Shown here in pieces: positions 20,177-30,723 of a stretch of DNA of 64,000 bases. How positions within the stretch are numbered: the first letter of the stretch is position 1; every line of letters starts with the position of its first letter. Both the position numbers and the translations under genes were made by a program. Source of the DNA: Janthinobacterium sp. UMAB-56 (GTDB taxonomy: Bacteria > Pseudomonadota > Gammaproteobacteria > Burkholderiales > Burkholderiaceae_D); NCBI RefSeq assembly GCF_900095265.1, contig NZ_LT607651.1:550660-614659 (forward strand). The letters run 5' to 3'. Below the pieces are notes generated by a model, which saw only the letters and a list, made by a program, of their open reading frames with translations, made no database searches and was not told where the DNA came from.

Positions 20177-21357
20177 CAGGAGCGGATCTCCACGATCTTG
20201 CCGAAGTTGGCGCCAAATTTCTGTTGGTACTCAGTCATCTTTTCCATGCGCTCCTGCACCCGCGTGCGATCCTTGACTTCGCCGGCCAGCTGGCCGCAGG
20301 CCGCATCGATATCGTCGCCGCGCGTCTTGCGCACGGTGGTGATGATGCCGCCATCCATGAGCACCTGGGCAAATGCCTTGATACGCGGATTCTTCGAGCG
20401 GAACAGGCCCGACTCGGGAAACGGGTTGAAGGGAATCAGGTTGAACTTGCAGTTCACGCCGAACTCGCGGTCTTGCACCAGCGCCAGCAGTTCGCGCGCA
20501 TGTTCGTCGCTGTCGTTGACGCCATCGAGCATGCAGTATTCGAAGGTAATGAAGTCGCGTGGAGCAAATTCCAGGTAGCGCTTGCACGCCGCCATCAATT
20601 CCTTCAGCGGATATTTCTTGTTCAGTGGAATCAAACCGTCGCGCAAGGCGTCGTTCGAGGCGTGCAGCGAGACGGCCAGTGCCACCGGCACTTCCTGCGA
20701 CAGCTTGTCCATCATCGGCACCACGCCCGAGGTCGACAGGGTGACGCGGCGGCGCGACAGGCCGTAGGCATTGTCGTCGAGCATCAGCTTCAGGGCCGTG
20801 ACGGTCGGTTCAAAGTTCAGCAGGGGCTCGCCCATGCCCATCATCACCACGTTGGTGATCTGGCGCTCGCCTTTCGGGCCAGGCTCGATGCCCTTGGTGC
20901 GGCGCAATTCAAATTCGGCCATCCACAGCTGGCCGATGATTTCGCCCACGGACAGGTTGCGGTTGAAGCCTTGCTTGCCCGTCGAGCAGAAACGGCAGTT
21001 CACGGCGCAGCCGGCCTGCGTCGAGATGCACAGGGTGCCGCGATTTTCTTCCGGAATGAACACGGTTTCCACGGCATTGCCATTGCCCACATCGACCAGC
21101 CACTTGCGCGTGCCGTCAAGCGACGTGTGATCGCTGATGATGGCCGGGGCGCGCACTTCGGCGCGCGTGGCCAGCTTGTCGCGCAGCGACTTGGCCAGGT
21201 CCGTCATGGCGTCGAAATCGGAGGCGCCGAACTGATGTATCCAACGTTGCAATTGTTTCGCACGAAACGGCTTCTCTCCCAACTCGGCGCAGTAGGCGAT
21301 GAGTTGCGCGGGATCGAGGTCCAGCAAGTTGGTGAGTGTCGTCGTATGCATGATCAT
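20176..21357 (-). CDS. rlmN: dual-specificity RNA methyltransferase RlmN
   Basis: RlmN is a radical SAM enzyme that methylates C2 of A2503 in 23S rRNA and A37 in some tRNAs. The 393-residue protein holds the radical SAM cysteines as CAVNCRFC within [18 protein letters not shown], the [12 protein letters not shown]-binding motif and the catalytic Cys region [14 protein letters not shown]. The ATG at 21357 (second ATG at 21351) follows an unusual structured gap after ndk. Confidence 0.97.
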   Translation of the reverse strand: MIMHTTTLTNLLDLDPAQLIAYCAELGEKPFRAKQLQRWIHQFGASDFDAMTDLAKSLRDKLATRAEVRAPAIISDHTSLDGTRKWLVDVGNGNAVETVFIPEENRGTLCISTQAGCAVNCRFCSTGKQGFNRNLSVGEIIGQLWMAEFELRRTKGIEPGPKGERQITNVVMMGMGEPLLNFEPTVTALKLMLDDNAYGLSRRRVTLSTSGVVPMMDKLSQEVPVALAVSLHASNDALRDGLIPLNKKYPLKELMAACKRYLEFAPRDFITFEYCMLDGVNDSDEHARELLALVQDREFGVNCKFNLIPFNPFPESGLFRSKNPRIKAFAQVLMDGGIITTVRKTRGDDIDAACGQLAGEVKDRTRVQERMEKMTEYQQKFGANFGKIVEIRS

Positions 21358-21432
21358 GTCTATTCTAAAAATCCGTCCCCGCGCGCATCCGGAGCGAAAA
21401 CTCCACAGCGCAGCGGGAACAGGGGGTGATAA

Positions 21433-21469
21433 GTTATTTCACAGATAACGCCAGGAAATAACGTTATCT
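21433..21469. repeat. two interleaved inverted repeats between ndk and rlmN
   Basis: GTTATTTC (21433-21440) pairs with GAAATAAC (21455-21462), while AGATAACG (21443-21450) pairs with CGTTATCT (21462-21469). Both are perfect 8-bp arms, and they are interleaved. The transcript can form one hairpin or the other, or a pseudoknot-like fold. No T-run follows, so this is not a canonical terminator. Confidence 0.7.
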
Positions 21470-21476
21470 AAGGCAA

Positions 21477-21893
21477 TTAAGCCTTCAGTTCTGGGAAGAA
21501 GTAAGCGATTTCCACTTTAGCAGCTTCGACAGCGTCGGAACCGTGTACGGCGTTAGCGTCGATCGAATCGGCGAAATCGGCGCGGATCGTGCCTTTTTCT
21601 GCTTTCTTCGGATCGGTCGCGCCCATCAGGTCACGGTGGGCCAGAACGGCGTTTTCGCCTTCCAGGGCTTGAATCATGACTGGACCGGAAACCATGAAGT
21701 CGACCAGATCCTTGAAGAAGCCGCGTTCCTTGTGCGCTGCGTAGAAGCCTTCAGCTTGTTCGCGCGACAGTTGGGTCATACGCGCTGCAACGATTTTCAG
21801 GCCAGCGTTTTCAAAACGGGAGTAGATTTGACCGATTACGTTTTTTGCAACTGCGTCTGGTTTGATGATCGACAGGGTGCGTTCGATTGCCAT
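21477..21893 (-). CDS. ndk: nucleoside-diphosphate kinase
   Basis: Ndk equilibrates nucleoside di- and triphosphates through a phosphohistidine. The 138-residue protein starts [17 protein letters not shown] and ends with the family tail, with the active-site histidine in [12 protein letters not shown]. The frame is open to 21950, but the first 19 residues there lack family similarity and the ATG at 21893 matches other Ndk proteins. Confidence 0.98.
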   Translation of the reverse strand: MAIERTLSIIKPDAVAKNVIGQIYSRFENAGLKIVAARMTQLSREQAEGFYAAHKERGFFKDLVDFMVSGPVMIQALEGENAVLAHRDLMGATDPKKAEKGTIRADFADSIDANAVHGSDAVEAAKVEIAYFFPELKA

Positions 21894-22115
21894 GTGTGAA
21901 AACTCCAATAAAAAGAAAGGTTTAAAACGATAAATTGATAACTCAATCAACCTTTGATTTTACCATACTCCACCCCATATCACCCAGACAGGCTGGTTGG
22001 CATCTTGCGGCCCTGCCTGAGTTTAATTAAATCTTAAGCTGGTTTTTTTGTAAAAACCGGGGTCCATGCTATCCTTGGGGAAAGTAGTAATTTGAATTGA
22101 CAACACGGAGGCACT

Positions 22116-22802
22116 ATGAATCAGAACATGCAACGCACCTTTGACCTGTCGGGAGGCATGCAGCAAGTCCGCCACCAGGTCTTGCGCAATACCTACTGGC
22201 TGCTGGCACTGTCCATGATACCGACCGTGCTGGGCGCCTTCATCGGCGTGCAAATGCATTTGCCGATGCTGACCGGCGGCATGGGTTTCATCATCTTCAT
22301 GGCCGTCGCCTTCGGCTTCATGTACGCGATTGAAAAAACCAAGAACTCGGGCCTCGGCGTTGCCGTCCTGCTGGGCTTTACCTTCTTCATGGGCCTGATG
22401 CTCACGCCTATCCTGACGCGCACGCTCGGTTACTCGAACGGCGGCATGCTGATCATGACGGCATTCGGCGGCACGGCCACCATCCTGGCCGTGATGGCGA
22501 CCATCGCCACAGTGTCGAAGCGCGACTTCTCGGCCATGGGCAAATGGCTGTTCGCCGGCGTGATCGTGCTGATCCTGGCCTCGGTGGCGAATATTTTCCT
22601 GGGCCTGTCGGCTCTGTCGATCGTGATCTCCATGGTCGCCATCGCCATCTTCTCGGCCTACATCCTGTATGACGTGCAGCAAATCATCAACGGCGGCGAG
22701 ACCAACTACATCTCGGCCACCCTGCGCATCTACCTGGACGTGTACAACATCTTCACCAGCCTGCTGTCCTTGCTGGGTTTCGCCGGCGGCAGCCGCGACT
22801 AA
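22116..22802 (+). CDS. Bax inhibitor-1/YccA-family membrane protein
   Basis: The 228-residue protein has seven closely spaced hydrophobic helices (for example LLALSMIPTVLGAFIGV, VAVLLGFTFFMGLMLTPIL) and ends with the family region SAYILYDVQQIINGGETNYI, holding the conserved aspartate pair of the pH-sensing site. E. coli YccA modulates FtsH; this one is likewise probably an inner-membrane protein interacting with FtsH or acting as an ion leak. It is preceded by an ACGGAGGC ribosome site and is divergent from ndk. Confidence 0.93.
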   Translation: MNQNMQRTFDLSGGMQQVRHQVLRNTYWLLALSMIPTVLGAFIGVQMHLPMLTGGMGFIIFMAVAFGFMYAIEKTKNSGLGVAVLLGFTFFMGLMLTPILTRTLGYSNGGMLIMTAFGGTATILAVMATIATVSKRDFSAMGKWLFAGVIVLILASVANIFLGLSALSIVISMVAIAIFSAYILYDVQQIINGGETNYISATLRIYLDVYNIFTSLLSLLGFAGGSRD

Positions 22803-22818
22803 TCACTTGCGATTCAAC

Positions 22819-22847
22819 AAAAAGCCGACCCTCGGGTCGGCTTTTTT
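22819..22847. terminator. Rho-independent terminator after YccA-family gene
   Basis: GCCGACC and GGTCGGC enclose the loop CTCG, preceded by an A-run and followed by six T. It ends the plus-strand gene and, because of the A-run, can also end the convergent cupin-like gene. Confidence 0.9.
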
Positions 22848-22914
22848 ACGTCTGTGAAAAAAGCCGCCTGTACGGCTGCTGTTCGCGGCAGGTTCGCACC
22901 AATCGGCATCGCCA

Positions 22915-23961
22915 TCAAAAGTCGTGATTCGACGGATACTTGCTGTAGAAATCGTTATCCCATTTGAAGTTGGTGAAGGCCACTGTCACCGATATATCGA
23001 GCGCTTCGACAAAATGCCAGCAGCCGACGGGCAGAAACAGGATCTCTCCCGGCGCCAACACGCATTCGCGCACTTGCACGTCGGCCATCAGCGGATAGCG
23101 CTGCAAGTCGATGTCGCTCCCGTCGACAGGCGTAAAACAGTGGCGCTGGTTGTACACGCGTGCCACCTCGCAGGCAGCCATGATGCGCAGCCGCTTGCGC
23201 CCTCTTACCTGCGCCATGAAGTTGTTGGTCAGGTCGTGATGAAACGGTGTCACCGTGCCGGCCGGGCCAAACCATAAAAAGCCCGTGGGGGCACCTTCCT
23301 GCTTCAGGTATTCAGGCAGTTGGCCGATGTCATCCCACAGCTCGCGCAGCGCTTGCCGGTTCTGCGAATTGTTATTCGCCGTCATATAGAAATCGTTGCT
23401 CACGCCGCTGTCCTCGACCAGGCTGGCGTACTCGCCAAAGGCCATCTTGCGCTTGTGCGCCACGCTGTTCATTTCGTACTGCGCGTCCGCCTCGCGGCCG
23501 AACTGCACTTCCACTTCGCGCTGCGCATATTGTGCGCGGAAGTAGGCCGGGCTCCATTTGGCCATGGCCGGCCAGTCGTCCAGCATGCCGGTGATGATCA
23601 CGGGCTGGTTGGTGGAATAGTATTCGTCCAGAAACGCTTGCGCCGTCAATTTGTCGCGGCGGGGAATCTCGCTCGGACGCAACTGGTTCAGCTTGCGCTG
23701 GATATCGATCACCCAGTCGCGCTTGGCCAGGCGGTTCGACAGGCGCACGGCGCCCGCCAGGTAGGGGCTATGCAGTGCCAGTTCCACTTCGCGGCGCGCC
23801 AGGGGCTCGGCGATGCCAGCCTGTTGCAGCACCGGCATCAGCGCCGAAGGATGACTGCCCAGCATGAGGTTTTCCGCGATCCAGCTGCGCCACTCACGGC
23901 TCAGTTCCTGCTCCGGCTGCTGCTCTTTCTGCTTGACTCCGAATGTCGATACCGCCGCCAT
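22915..23961 (-). CDS. cupin-like (JmjC/FIH-type) domain protein
   Basis: The 348-residue protein has an N-terminal helical part of about 100 residues and a C-terminal cupin-like Fe(II)/2-oxoglutarate domain. The metal site reads as HHD in TPFHHDLTNNFMAQ near residues 235-237, with the distal His in FLPVGCWHFVEALD. The YSTNQPVIITGMLDDWPA motif is the standard entry of the family. Such proteins are oxygenases that hydroxylate protein residues or small molecules; the substrate is unknown. Confidence 0.85.
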   Translation of the reverse strand: MAAVSTFGVKQKEQQPEQELSREWRSWIAENLMLGSHPSALMPVLQQAGIAEPLARREVELALHSPYLAGAVRLSNRLAKRDWVIDIQRKLNQLRPSEIPRRDKLTAQAFLDEYYSTNQPVIITGMLDDWPAMAKWSPAYFRAQYAQREVEVQFGREADAQYEMNSVAHKRKMAFGEYASLVEDSGVSNDFYMTANNNSQNRQALRELWDDIGQLPEYLKQEGAPTGFLWFGPAGTVTPFHHDLTNNFMAQVRGRKRLRIMAACEVARVYNQRHCFTPVDGSDIDLQRYPLMADVQVRECVLAPGEILFLPVGCWHFVEALDISVTVAFTNFKWDNDFYSKYPSNHDF

Positions 23962-24037
23962 CGCCCGTCTCCTGGATTTATGTGAATAAGCGACCGGACA
24001 GCATGGCTATCCGGCCGCGTCTTACCCTACATCAACA

Positions 24038-26002
24038 TTACCGCACCTTCCACACCTCGGTCGCCAGCACGCCATTCGCGTCGCCATCGAGTTCCCACGA
24101 GAACGCACCGCGCAAGCCCTGGTCCTTGACGTATTTCACCTTGGTGCCGATGACGGTCGGGTCATCATAGCTCCACCACTGGCCGCCCGCACCCGTGTAC
24201 AGGTACAGTTGCTTGGTCACGGGATGGTAGTAGCGCGTGCCGGCCTTGGCGACGAGGATTTTATAGTCCTCGATGCCCGACTCGTACGTGCCTGGCGCCG
24301 TGCCGGTGGCCGCCTGGTACAGGCCATCGCCATTCGGTCCTGGCGCCACGCCCGTCCAGCCGCGGCCATAGAACGGTATGCCCAGCAGCAGCTTGTCGCG
24401 CGGCACGCCGGCGGCAATCATGTACTGCACCGCCTTGTCGCCCACGTATTCGCGCGCCATGCCCGTCGACGGATCGGCAGGGTCGGCAAACAGCTGGGCG
24501 TTGAAGTTGGTGCTCGTTTCCCAGCCGCCGTGGAAGTCATAGGTCATCAGGTTGATCCAGTCCATATACTGCGAGTACAGGGCCGGTTCCGTGTTGTCGA
24601 TCTTGTCCTTGCCGGCGCCGACGGCCGCCGTCAACAGGTAGCGCTTGCCGTTGGCGGCACCGAGCGCATCGAGCTGGCTGCGGAATTCCGCCATCAGCAA
24701 GGTGAAGTTGCGCTTGTCGTTGGGGCTGACCGTGTTGTACGGCTGGCCGCCGCCGACCGGGTATTCCCAGTCGATGTCGATGCCATCAAAGATGTTGGCT
24801 GCCGCGCCCACGCCGCCGCGCCCGCCCTGCACCGGCAGGTTGCCCTTGATATAGATATCGATGCAGGAACGCACCATCTGCTTGCGCAGCGCATCGGTGG
24901 CCGAACCGACGGAGAAGTTCTTCGACCAGCTCCAGCCGCCCAGCGAGATGAACAATTTGAGATTCGGGTGCGCCGCCTTCAGCTTTCTCAGCTGCAGGAA
25001 GTTGCCCGACAGAGGAGCATCCCACGGGATGGCCTGGCCATCGACGGTACGCTTCGGCGTGCGGATGTAGTCGGCCTCGGCATCGCCGCCCGTGCCCGCT
25101 TCCGGCGAATTCGGATTCGTCGCGCCCGGCTCCGTCTTGGTGATCATGGCGCATTCATAGCCACCGTTCTTCGGATAGATGTTGCCGAAAGCATAGTTGA
25201 TGAAGGTCAGCTTGTCAGCCACGCCGCTGGAATGCACGTTCGCCACTTCGTAGTCGCGGCCATACACGCCCCACTGCGCGAAGTAGGAACCGACTTCGCG
25301 ACCCGTTGGCGTTGGCGTAGGTGTAGGCGTTGGAGTTGGAGTCGGCGTTGGGGTCGGCGTCGGAGTCGGCGTCGGCGTCGGCGTCGGCGTGATGCTGCAG
25401 ATCTCCTGGCTGGTCCATGGCTTGCCCGTGCCGGCGGCGCCGCTGCTGGTGGACGGGTTGTCGCCCTGGGTCCAGTAGTTGGCGCGATAATTCGTGCCCG
25501 CGTAGCTGACGGTAGCGCCGGCGCTGTAGGCCGTCCCGGCCACCCACGCCAGCGCGCAGCTGCCACCGGTTGGCGTTGGCGTTGGCGTCGGGGTGGGCGT
25601 AGGTGTAGGCACCGGCGTCGGGGTAGGCGTCGGGGTGGGAGTAGGCGTCGGGGTGGGAGTAGGCGTTGGCGTTGGTGTGGGCGTCGGCGTGGTGCCGCCA
25701 TCGCAAGTACCGCCGGCACTCCACAGGCTAGGCGTGGAAACGGGATTCCAACCCGAGCCCACGTGATCGGTCTGCGTTACCAGTGCGGTGTAGTTGGCGC
25801 CCAGGTAAGTGACCACCGTGCCAGCATTGTAAGTGCCGCCCTCTTGCCACGGCACGCACGCGACCACCGTGCTGGCCGCCAGCAATTGCGAACCAGCCGG
25901 TGCGCCTGCGTCGTCGCCGCCCCCGCACGCTGCCAGCACGCCACCGCTGGCCAGACATACCATCATGTTCCTGATCGTTTTTTTGAGTATTAAATTTTCC
26001 AC
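24038..26002 (-). CDS. secreted GH18 chitinase with two CBM5/12 modules
   Basis: The 654-residue protein hydrolyses chitin outside the cell. It starts at a GTG after an AGGAGAC site and has a lipoprotein-like signal peptide (lipobox LAAC near residue 26). Two carbohydrate-binding modules (CBM5/12 type, [20 protein letters not shown] and [20 protein letters not shown]) are joined by Thr-Pro repeat linkers, followed by the GH18 catalytic barrel. The active site is DGIDIDWE at residues 406-413, with the proton donor Glu413. It is monocistronic, with a 360-bp upstream gap containing a GntR-type palindrome. Confidence 0.95.
   Translation of the reverse strand: MENLILKKTIRNMMVCLASGGVLAACGGGDDAGAPAGSQLLAASTVVACVPWQEGGTYNAGTVVTYLGANYTALVTQTDHVGSGWNPVSTPSLWSAGGTCDGGTTPTPTPTPTPTPTPTPTPTPTPTPTPVPTPTPTPTPTPTPTGGSCALAWVAGTAYSAGATVSYAGTNYRANYWTQGDNPSTSSGAAGTGKPWTSQEICSITPTPTPTPTPTPTPTPTPTPTPTPTPTPTGREVGSYFAQWGVYGRDYEVANVHSSGVADKLTFINYAFGNIYPKNGGYECAMITKTEPGATNPNSPEAGTGGDAEADYIRTPKRTVDGQAIPWDAPLSGNFLQLRKLKAAHPNLKLFISLGGWSWSKNFSVGSATDALRKQMVRSCIDIYIKGNLPVQGGRGGVGAAANIFDGIDIDWEYPVGGGQPYNTVSPNDKRNFTLLMAEFRSQLDALGAANGKRYLLTAAVGAGKDKIDNTEPALYSQYMDWINLMTYDFHGGWETSTNFNAQLFADPADPSTGMAREYVGDKAVQYMIAAGVPRDKLLLGIPFYGRGWTGVAPGPNGDGLYQAATGTAPGTYESGIEDYKILVAKAGTRYYHPVTKQLYLYTGAGGQWWSYDDPTVIGTKVKYVKDQGLRGAFSWELDGDANGVLATEVWKVR
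25305..25391 (-). repeat. Thr-Pro linker repeat (second linker of chitinase)
   Basis: A degenerate 6-bp periodic tract encodes alternating Thr-Pro between the second chitin-binding module and the GH18 domain. Third-position variation distinguishes the units, so it is older than a perfect microsatellite. Confidence 0.9.
25568..25693 (-). repeat. Thr-Pro linker repeat (first linker of chitinase)
   Basis: A second 6-bp periodic tract of Thr-Pro codons lies between the two chitin-binding modules, interrupted by a Val-Pro unit. The two linkers share the unit sequence and could exchange by recombination. Confidence 0.9.
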
Positions 26003-26362
26003 GCTGTCTCCTGTTCAGGTTTGCGGAAATACCGCTCTGCTTCAATGAAAAGCTACCCTGTGATCTTGTTTTTTGCAGTTGCAAGAACAGCATGCTGCCG
26101 AAAAAATAGGCGGTCAAGTGGTTTTGAAGTGGACTCAAAGTGGGCAATACCACTTCGCGCGAAAAGCGCGGCGGCAACGGCGACTGGCGTGTTGTCCTAC
26201 TGGACAATGAAAAAACACAGGGGGAGAATGAAAAAAGACGCTTGAAGAGGGAAATACAGACCAGTTTTATAACTCGCTGCAAGTGGTATTGGGGTAGCGT
26301 GCCGTGCCGTTAAATACGGCAGCGGCGGGTGCCTGCCTGGCCACCCGCCGCGCAAGGCAGAC
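26003..26362. other. 360-bp intergenic region upstream of chitinase
   Basis: No credible gene is present. The stretch holds the presumed chitinase promoter, the 18-bp palindrome at 26138-26155, and additional AAGTGG half-sites at 26116, 26127 and 26281. The base composition is lower in GC than the neighbouring genes. Confidence 0.7.
26138..26155. promoter_or_regulatory. GntR/DasR-like operator upstream of chitinase
   Basis: AAGTGG-GCAATA-CCACTT is a perfect 6-bp-arm inverted repeat. Its inner 16 bp match the DasR/NagR-type consensus AGTGGTCTAGACCACT at 13 of 16 positions by my comparison. That family senses GlcNAc-derived ligands and represses chitin utilisation. It is 136 bp upstream of the chitinase start. 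No such regulator gene is in the window. Confidence 0.55.
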
Positions 26363-27706
26363 TTATTGAGGCAAATCAAATACCGCCATCGACTCCACGT
26401 GCGAGGTATGCGGGAACATGTTGACCACGCCCGCCTTGCTCAGCACATAGCCCGCTTCCAGCGCCAGGATGCCGGCGTCGCGCGCCAGGGTCGACGGGCT
26501 GCAGGACACGTACACGATGCGTTTCGGCAGCAGGTCAGGACGCACCTGCGACAGGCCGACCAGCGCCTGGCACAGGGCCATGGCGCCATCGCGCGGCGGG
26601 TCGACGAGAATGCGGTCAAACTTGCCCAGGGCGATCAGGTCGTCCGTCGTCACTTCGAACAGGTTGCGCGTCGAGAACGAGGTTTTTTCCGCCAGGCCAT
26701 TGGCCAGCGCATTTTCCAGCGCCCGCTCCGTCAGGGTGGTGCTGCCTTCGATACCCACCACTGCGCTGCCTTGCGTGGCCAGCGGCAAGGTGAAATTGCC
26801 CAGGCCGCAGAACAGGTCGGCCACGCGGTCGGTCGGCTGCACTTCCAGCAGGCGCAGGGCTTTCGACACCAGCACGCGGTTGATGTGGTGGTTCACCTGG
26901 GTAAAATCGACAGGCTTGAACGGCATCTTAACGCCGAACTCGGGCAGCAAATAATGCAATTGCTTGTCGAGCGGATAGAACGGCACGGCCGTTTCCGGGC
27001 CTTTCACCTGCAACCACCATTGCACGCCGTATTCGTCGGCAAAGGCCTTCAATTTCGTTTCATCGTCTGCCGTGAGCGGCGCCATGATGCGCAAGACCAT
27101 GGCGGTGACGTCTTCACCCACGGCCAGTTCGATCTGCGGCATCTGGTCGAAGATGGACAGCGAACCAATCAACGCACGCAGGGGCAGCAGCATGGCGGAG
27201 ATGTGCGGCGGCAAGATTTCACAGCTATCCATGTCGGCAACGAATGCCGATTTCTTTTCATGGAAACCCACCAGCACGGCGTCTTTCTTCTTGACGTGGC
27301 GCACCGACAGGCGCGCGCGATAACGGTAGCCCCAGGTCGGGCCATACATGGGACGCATGATGCTTTGCGGACGCACCTTGCCGATATGCCACAGGTTGTC
27401 TTCCAGCACGCGCTGTTTGATCGCCACCTGCGCCGATGGCTCCAGGTGCTGCATCGAGCAGCCGCCGCAATTGTCGAAATGCTTGCACTTGGGCGTCACG
27501 CGCATGGACGATTCGCGGTGCAGCGCCGTCATGCGGGCCATTTCCCAGTTCTTCTTTTTCTTGAACGTCACAAAGCTGACGCGCTCGCCCGGCAGCGCGC
27601 CTTCGACAAACACGACCTTGCCCGGCGAGCCGTCTTCGTTCTCAATATGGCCAACGCCACGGGCGTCCATGTCGAGCGATTTGATTTCGATGATATTTTC
27701 TTGCAT
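26363..27706 (-). CDS. rlmD: 23S rRNA (uracil(1939)-C(5))-methyltransferase RlmD
   Basis: RlmD methylates U1939 of 23S rRNA with SAM. The 447-residue protein has an N-terminal TRAM domain, the [4Fe-4S] cysteines in [17 protein letters not shown] motif [16 protein letters not shown], and the catalytic nucleophile region [12 protein letters not shown]. The frame extends to a TTG at 27715, but the ATG at 27706 is preferred. Confidence 0.96.
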   Translation of the reverse strand: MQENIIEIKSLDMDARGVGHIENEDGSPGKVVFVEGALPGERVSFVTFKKKKNWEMARMTALHRESSMRVTPKCKHFDNCGGCSMQHLEPSAQVAIKQRVLEDNLWHIGKVRPQSIMRPMYGPTWGYRYRARLSVRHVKKKDAVLVGFHEKKSAFVADMDSCEILPPHISAMLLPLRALIGSLSIFDQMPQIELAVGEDVTAMVLRIMAPLTADDETKLKAFADEYGVQWWLQVKGPETAVPFYPLDKQLHYLLPEFGVKMPFKPVDFTQVNHHINRVLVSKALRLLEVQPTDRVADLFCGLGNFTLPLATQGSAVVGIEGSTTLTERALENALANGLAEKTSFSTRNLFEVTTDDLIALGKFDRILVDPPRDGAMALCQALVGLSQVRPDLLPKRIVYVSCSPSTLARDAGILALEAGYVLSKAGVVNMFPHTSHVESMAVFDLPQ

Positions 27707-27838
27707 AGCGATCAATAGGTAAGAGTGGGCCAGGATGCAAGGCCGCGCTGGAACTTGAAAGAATAGGGGAAAGGTCAGGCGCCGCGAGCGGGGCGTATGA
27801 TAGCAGATGCGGCCCCGGAAATACCGGGACAGGGTGCC

Positions 27839-28870
27839 TTACAGTAAGGAGTCGCGCACGACGCCGCGTGCGGCCATCGCCCGTTTGAGCTTGATCAAGG
27901 CTTCCTGCTGGATCTGGCGCACGCGCTCGCGCGTTACGCCCATTTCCTCGGCCAGGGTTTCCAAGGTGGCCGGGTCGTCATTGTCCAGGCCGAAACGGCG
28001 CATGATCACCACGCGTTGCTTGTCGGGCAGTTTGGTCAGCCAGTCGCGCACCAGCACCGTCATCTCGTGGTGTTCGGCACGCGCGTCGGGACTGTCTTCG
28101 CTGGCGCCGGGCAACATATCCATCAGCGACGATTGCGGGTCGTTGTCGAGCGGCGCGTCGAGCGAAGTGGCATGCTCGGACAGGGCCAGGATATCCTGTA
28201 CCTCTTCCACGGGACGGCCCACCAGGTGGGCGATGTCTTCCGCAGTGGCATCCTTGCCATCGTGGTGCTGGGCTTCCAGGTGGTATTTGCCGCGCAAAAT
28301 TTGATTCAGTTCGCGCACCATGTGCACGGGCAAACGCACCGTGCGCGCCTGGTTCATGATGGCGCGCTCTATGCTCTGGCGTATCCACCAGGTGGCGTAG
28401 GTGGAAAAGCGGAAACCGCGTTCGGGCTCGAACTTGTCGATGGCCCGCATCAGACCGATGTTGCCCTCCTCTATCATGTCGAGCAAGACCACGCCGCGGT
28501 TGATGTAATGCTTGGCGATCGACACGACCAGACGCAGGTTGTGCTCGATCATGGTTTGCCGGGCTTCGAAATTGCCCTGCTTGGCGAGGGTGGCGTAATG
28601 CACCTCTTGCGCCGCCGTCAGCAGGGGGCGCGTACCGATCTGGTTCAGATAGTGCTGCGTGGTATCGGTCGACAGCTCGGCGGCCAGCACTTTTTTCAAT
28701 TCATCGACACTTTCGACCAGCACGCTGACGCTGGCCACCTCGCCGCCCTCGCCCGCGTCGACGGCATCAACGCCGTCGAGTTCGCCGGCATCGTCCGTCA
28801 CGACTTCGTCGACCCCGTCTTCCGGCAGTTCCGGCTCATCGTCCAGCTGATCGTGCGGCGCGTGTGTCAT
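27839..28870 (-). CDS. rpoS: RNA polymerase sigma factor RpoS
   Basis: RpoS directs transcription in stationary phase and general stress. The 343-residue protein has an acidic N-terminus of about 60 residues, region 1.2/2 ([40 protein letters not shown]), region 3, and region 4.2 with the [19 protein letters not shown]-type sequence [20 protein letters not shown]. It follows nlpD by only 8 bp, as in most proteobacteria, where a promoter inside nlpD often drives rpoS. Confidence 0.97.
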   Translation of the reverse strand: MTHAPHDQLDDEPELPEDGVDEVVTDDAGELDGVDAVDAGEGGEVASVSVLVESVDELKKVLAAELSTDTTQHYLNQIGTRPLLTAAQEVHYATLAKQGNFEARQTMIEHNLRLVVSIAKHYINRGVVLLDMIEEGNIGLMRAIDKFEPERGFRFSTYATWWIRQSIERAIMNQARTVRLPVHMVRELNQILRGKYHLEAQHHDGKDATAEDIAHLVGRPVEEVQDILALSEHATSLDAPLDNDPQSSLMDMLPGASEDSPDARAEHHEMTVLVRDWLTKLPDKQRVVIMRRFGLDNDDPATLETLAEEMGVTRERVRQIQQEALIKLKRAMAARGVVRDSLL

Positions 28871-28878
28871 TGCTTTAC

Positions 28879-29796
28879 CTAACGGTTAGGCAGGAATTTC
28901 GAAGGATCGACAGGCTTGCCCTGCTGGCGGATTTCAAAGTGCAGCTTCACGCGGTCGGCATCGGAATCGCCCATTTCAGCGATCGCCTGGCCTTTGTTGA
29001 CGTTCTGGCCTTCCTTCACCAGGATGCTGCGGTTATGCGCATACGCCGACAATAAACTATTACTGTGCTTCACGATGACAAGATTACCATAACCACGGAT
29101 TCCGCTCCCGGCATACATGACTTTTCCCGCGCCGGCGGCCACGACCTGCTGGCCCGCCTTGCCGGCGATATCGACGCCCTTGTTCTTGCCTTCGTCAAAA
29201 GTGCCGATGACCTTGCCTTCGGAAGGCCACATCCAGCTGATCTTCTCGTCGCCAGGCGCCGAGGCCGCCGGGGCTGCTGCTGCTGCGGCCGGTGCGGCGG
29301 CTGCAGCCGGGGCCGGCGCAGGCTTGGCGTCGGTGCTGCCGCCATCGGCGCGCAGCTCGGCCAGGGTGGCGTCGGAATACGCGCGCTTCTCGCCGCGTGG
29401 GCCTGTTTTCTTCGGCACGACAGGTGCCGCCGGCTTGACTTCCGTCACTGGCGGCATGACGATGGCCGACGTTTGCGCGCCGCCCGTGTCTCCATTCGGC
29501 GGCAACACGCGCAGCACCTGGTCGACCTTGATGTCGTTCGGGTTGCTCAAGTCATTCCACACCACCAGGTCGCGGTAATTCTGGCCGTACTCGAGGGCGA
29601 TGCGCAACAGGGTGTCGCCGCGCTTGACCGTGTAATAGGCCGGGTCGCGGTCGCGCGGATCGCTGGCGGCGGCACTGCTGCTCGATGGATGGCGTTCCAC
29701 GACGGGCGCCTGGACGCCCGTGGTGCCGCAACCGCTCAACAGCGCGGCCAAAGTGATGCTACATAGAAGTACGTTACTTTTCTTAATCATTCGCAT
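28879..29796 (-). CDS. nlpD: NlpD-type LysM/M23 lipoprotein (degenerate peptidase, amidase activator)
   Basis: NlpD activates the septal amidase AmiC. The 305-residue protein has a lipoprotein signal (lipobox LLSGC near residue 22), a LysM domain ([20 protein letters not shown]), a Pro/Ala linker and a C-terminal LytM domain. As in E. coli NlpD, metal ligands are lost: the HxxxD motif reads NKGVD and the HxH motif reads KLH, so it should be a non-catalytic activator. ATG at 29796, with an alternative at 29790. Confidence 0.93.
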   Translation of the reverse strand: MRMIKKSNVLLCSITLAALLSGCGTTGVQAPVVERHPSSSSAAASDPRDRDPAYYTVKRGDTLLRIALEYGQNYRDLVVWNDLSNPNDIKVDQVLRVLPPNGDTGGAQTSAIVMPPVTEVKPAAPVVPKKTGPRGEKRAYSDATLAELRADGGSTDAKPAPAPAAAAAPAAAAAAPAASAPGDEKISWMWPSEGKVIGTFDEGKNKGVDIAGKAGQQVVAAGAGKVMYAGSGIRGYGNLVIVKHSNSLLSAYAHNRSILVKEGQNVNKGQAIAEMGDSDADRVKLHFEIRQQGKPVDPSKFLPNR

Positions 29797-29832
29797 GTAA
29801 TTGTATGTCCTGCTTGCTAGCTGATCCGGGGA

Positions 29833-30723
29833 TCATATGGTGCCCGGGCGCAAAGGTACGAAATGGCAATCTTCCAGGGTTTGGCTAGTCCATTCCATTT
29901 TCCCCACCCGGGTAATGAGTTGTAAGTGTTGCAATTTAGCCCCCACCGGCGCAACCAGACGCCCGCCGGGCGCCAGCTGTTCCAGCAAGGCTTGCGGGAC
30001 TTCCGGGCCGGCTGCGGCAAGGATGATCCCATCGAAGGGCGCCGCCTGCGGCAGGCCAAGCATACCATCTCCGTACTGCAAGCGCAGATTTGACACGCGC
30101 AGCGGGCGCAGATTGGCCTTCGCCAGCTCGTGCAGGGGCCGGATGCGCTCGATCGAATACACCTCTTTCGCCACCAGCGACAGCACGGCAGCCTGGTAAC
30201 CGCAGCCGGTGCCGATTTCCAGCACGCGCTGCAAGCTGCCGCCCTGGCGCATCACTTCGATCATGCGCGCCACGATGTACGGCTGCGAAATAGTCTGGTG
30301 GTGGCCGATGGGCAAGGAGGCGTCGATATACGCCTGCGACGCCAGCGCCTCGTCCATGAACATGTGGCGCGGCACGGCTTGCATGGCGTCGAGCACCACC
30401 TGGTCCTTGACGCCCTGTTTCGCGACACGCGCCACCATGGCCCGGCGCACGGCCTCCGAAACGAGCGGATTTTGCCGTGGCGGCGACACCACCGCCGGCT
30501 GCGCCCGCTCATTGGCGATGGCCTGCGCGCGCGATGGCGTGATGGCCGCGTGCGTGCCATACGGCTGCGCAATCCCCCGCGCCGCGTTTTGCGCCGCATT
30601 CTGCGTCGCCGTCTGCGGCGTGGCGATGCGCGACTGGGCCAGCGACTGCCCCCCACCCGGCCTGGCGGGCTTGCCGGCCAACGAGTCGAGGGAAAGGGGA
30701 AAAGTACGCGGCTTATCGGTCAT
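29833..30723 (-). CDS. pcm: protein-L-isoaspartate O-methyltransferase
   Basis: Pcm methylates isoaspartyl residues to start repair of aged proteins. The 296-residue protein has the catalytic domain from about residue 85 ([20 protein letters not shown]), [19 protein letters not shown], and SAM motif [16 protein letters not shown]. About 80 extra N-terminal residues, rich in Ala, Gln and Thr, precede it; their function is unknown. The ATG overlaps the surE stop by 4 bp (ATGA). Confidence 0.95.
   Translation of the reverse strand: MTDKPRTFPLSLDSLAGKPARPGGGQSLAQSRIATPQTATQNAAQNAARGIAQPYGTHAAITPSRAQAIANERAQPAVVSPPRQNPLVSEAVRRAMVARVAKQGVKDQVVLDAMQAVPRHMFMDEALASQAYIDASLPIGHHQTISQPYIVARMIEVMRQGGSLQRVLEIGTGCGYQAAVLSLVAKEVYSIERIRPLHELAKANLRPLRVSNLRLQYGDGMLGLPQAAPFDGIILAAAGPEVPQALLEQLAPGGRLVAPVGAKLQHLQLITRVGKMEWTSQTLEDCHFVPLRPGTI

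Noticed and set aside
25305-25693. Possible CRISPR array from the periodic tracts
   Set aside because: The period is 6 bp and in frame as Thr-Pro codons of the chitinase, with no spacers.
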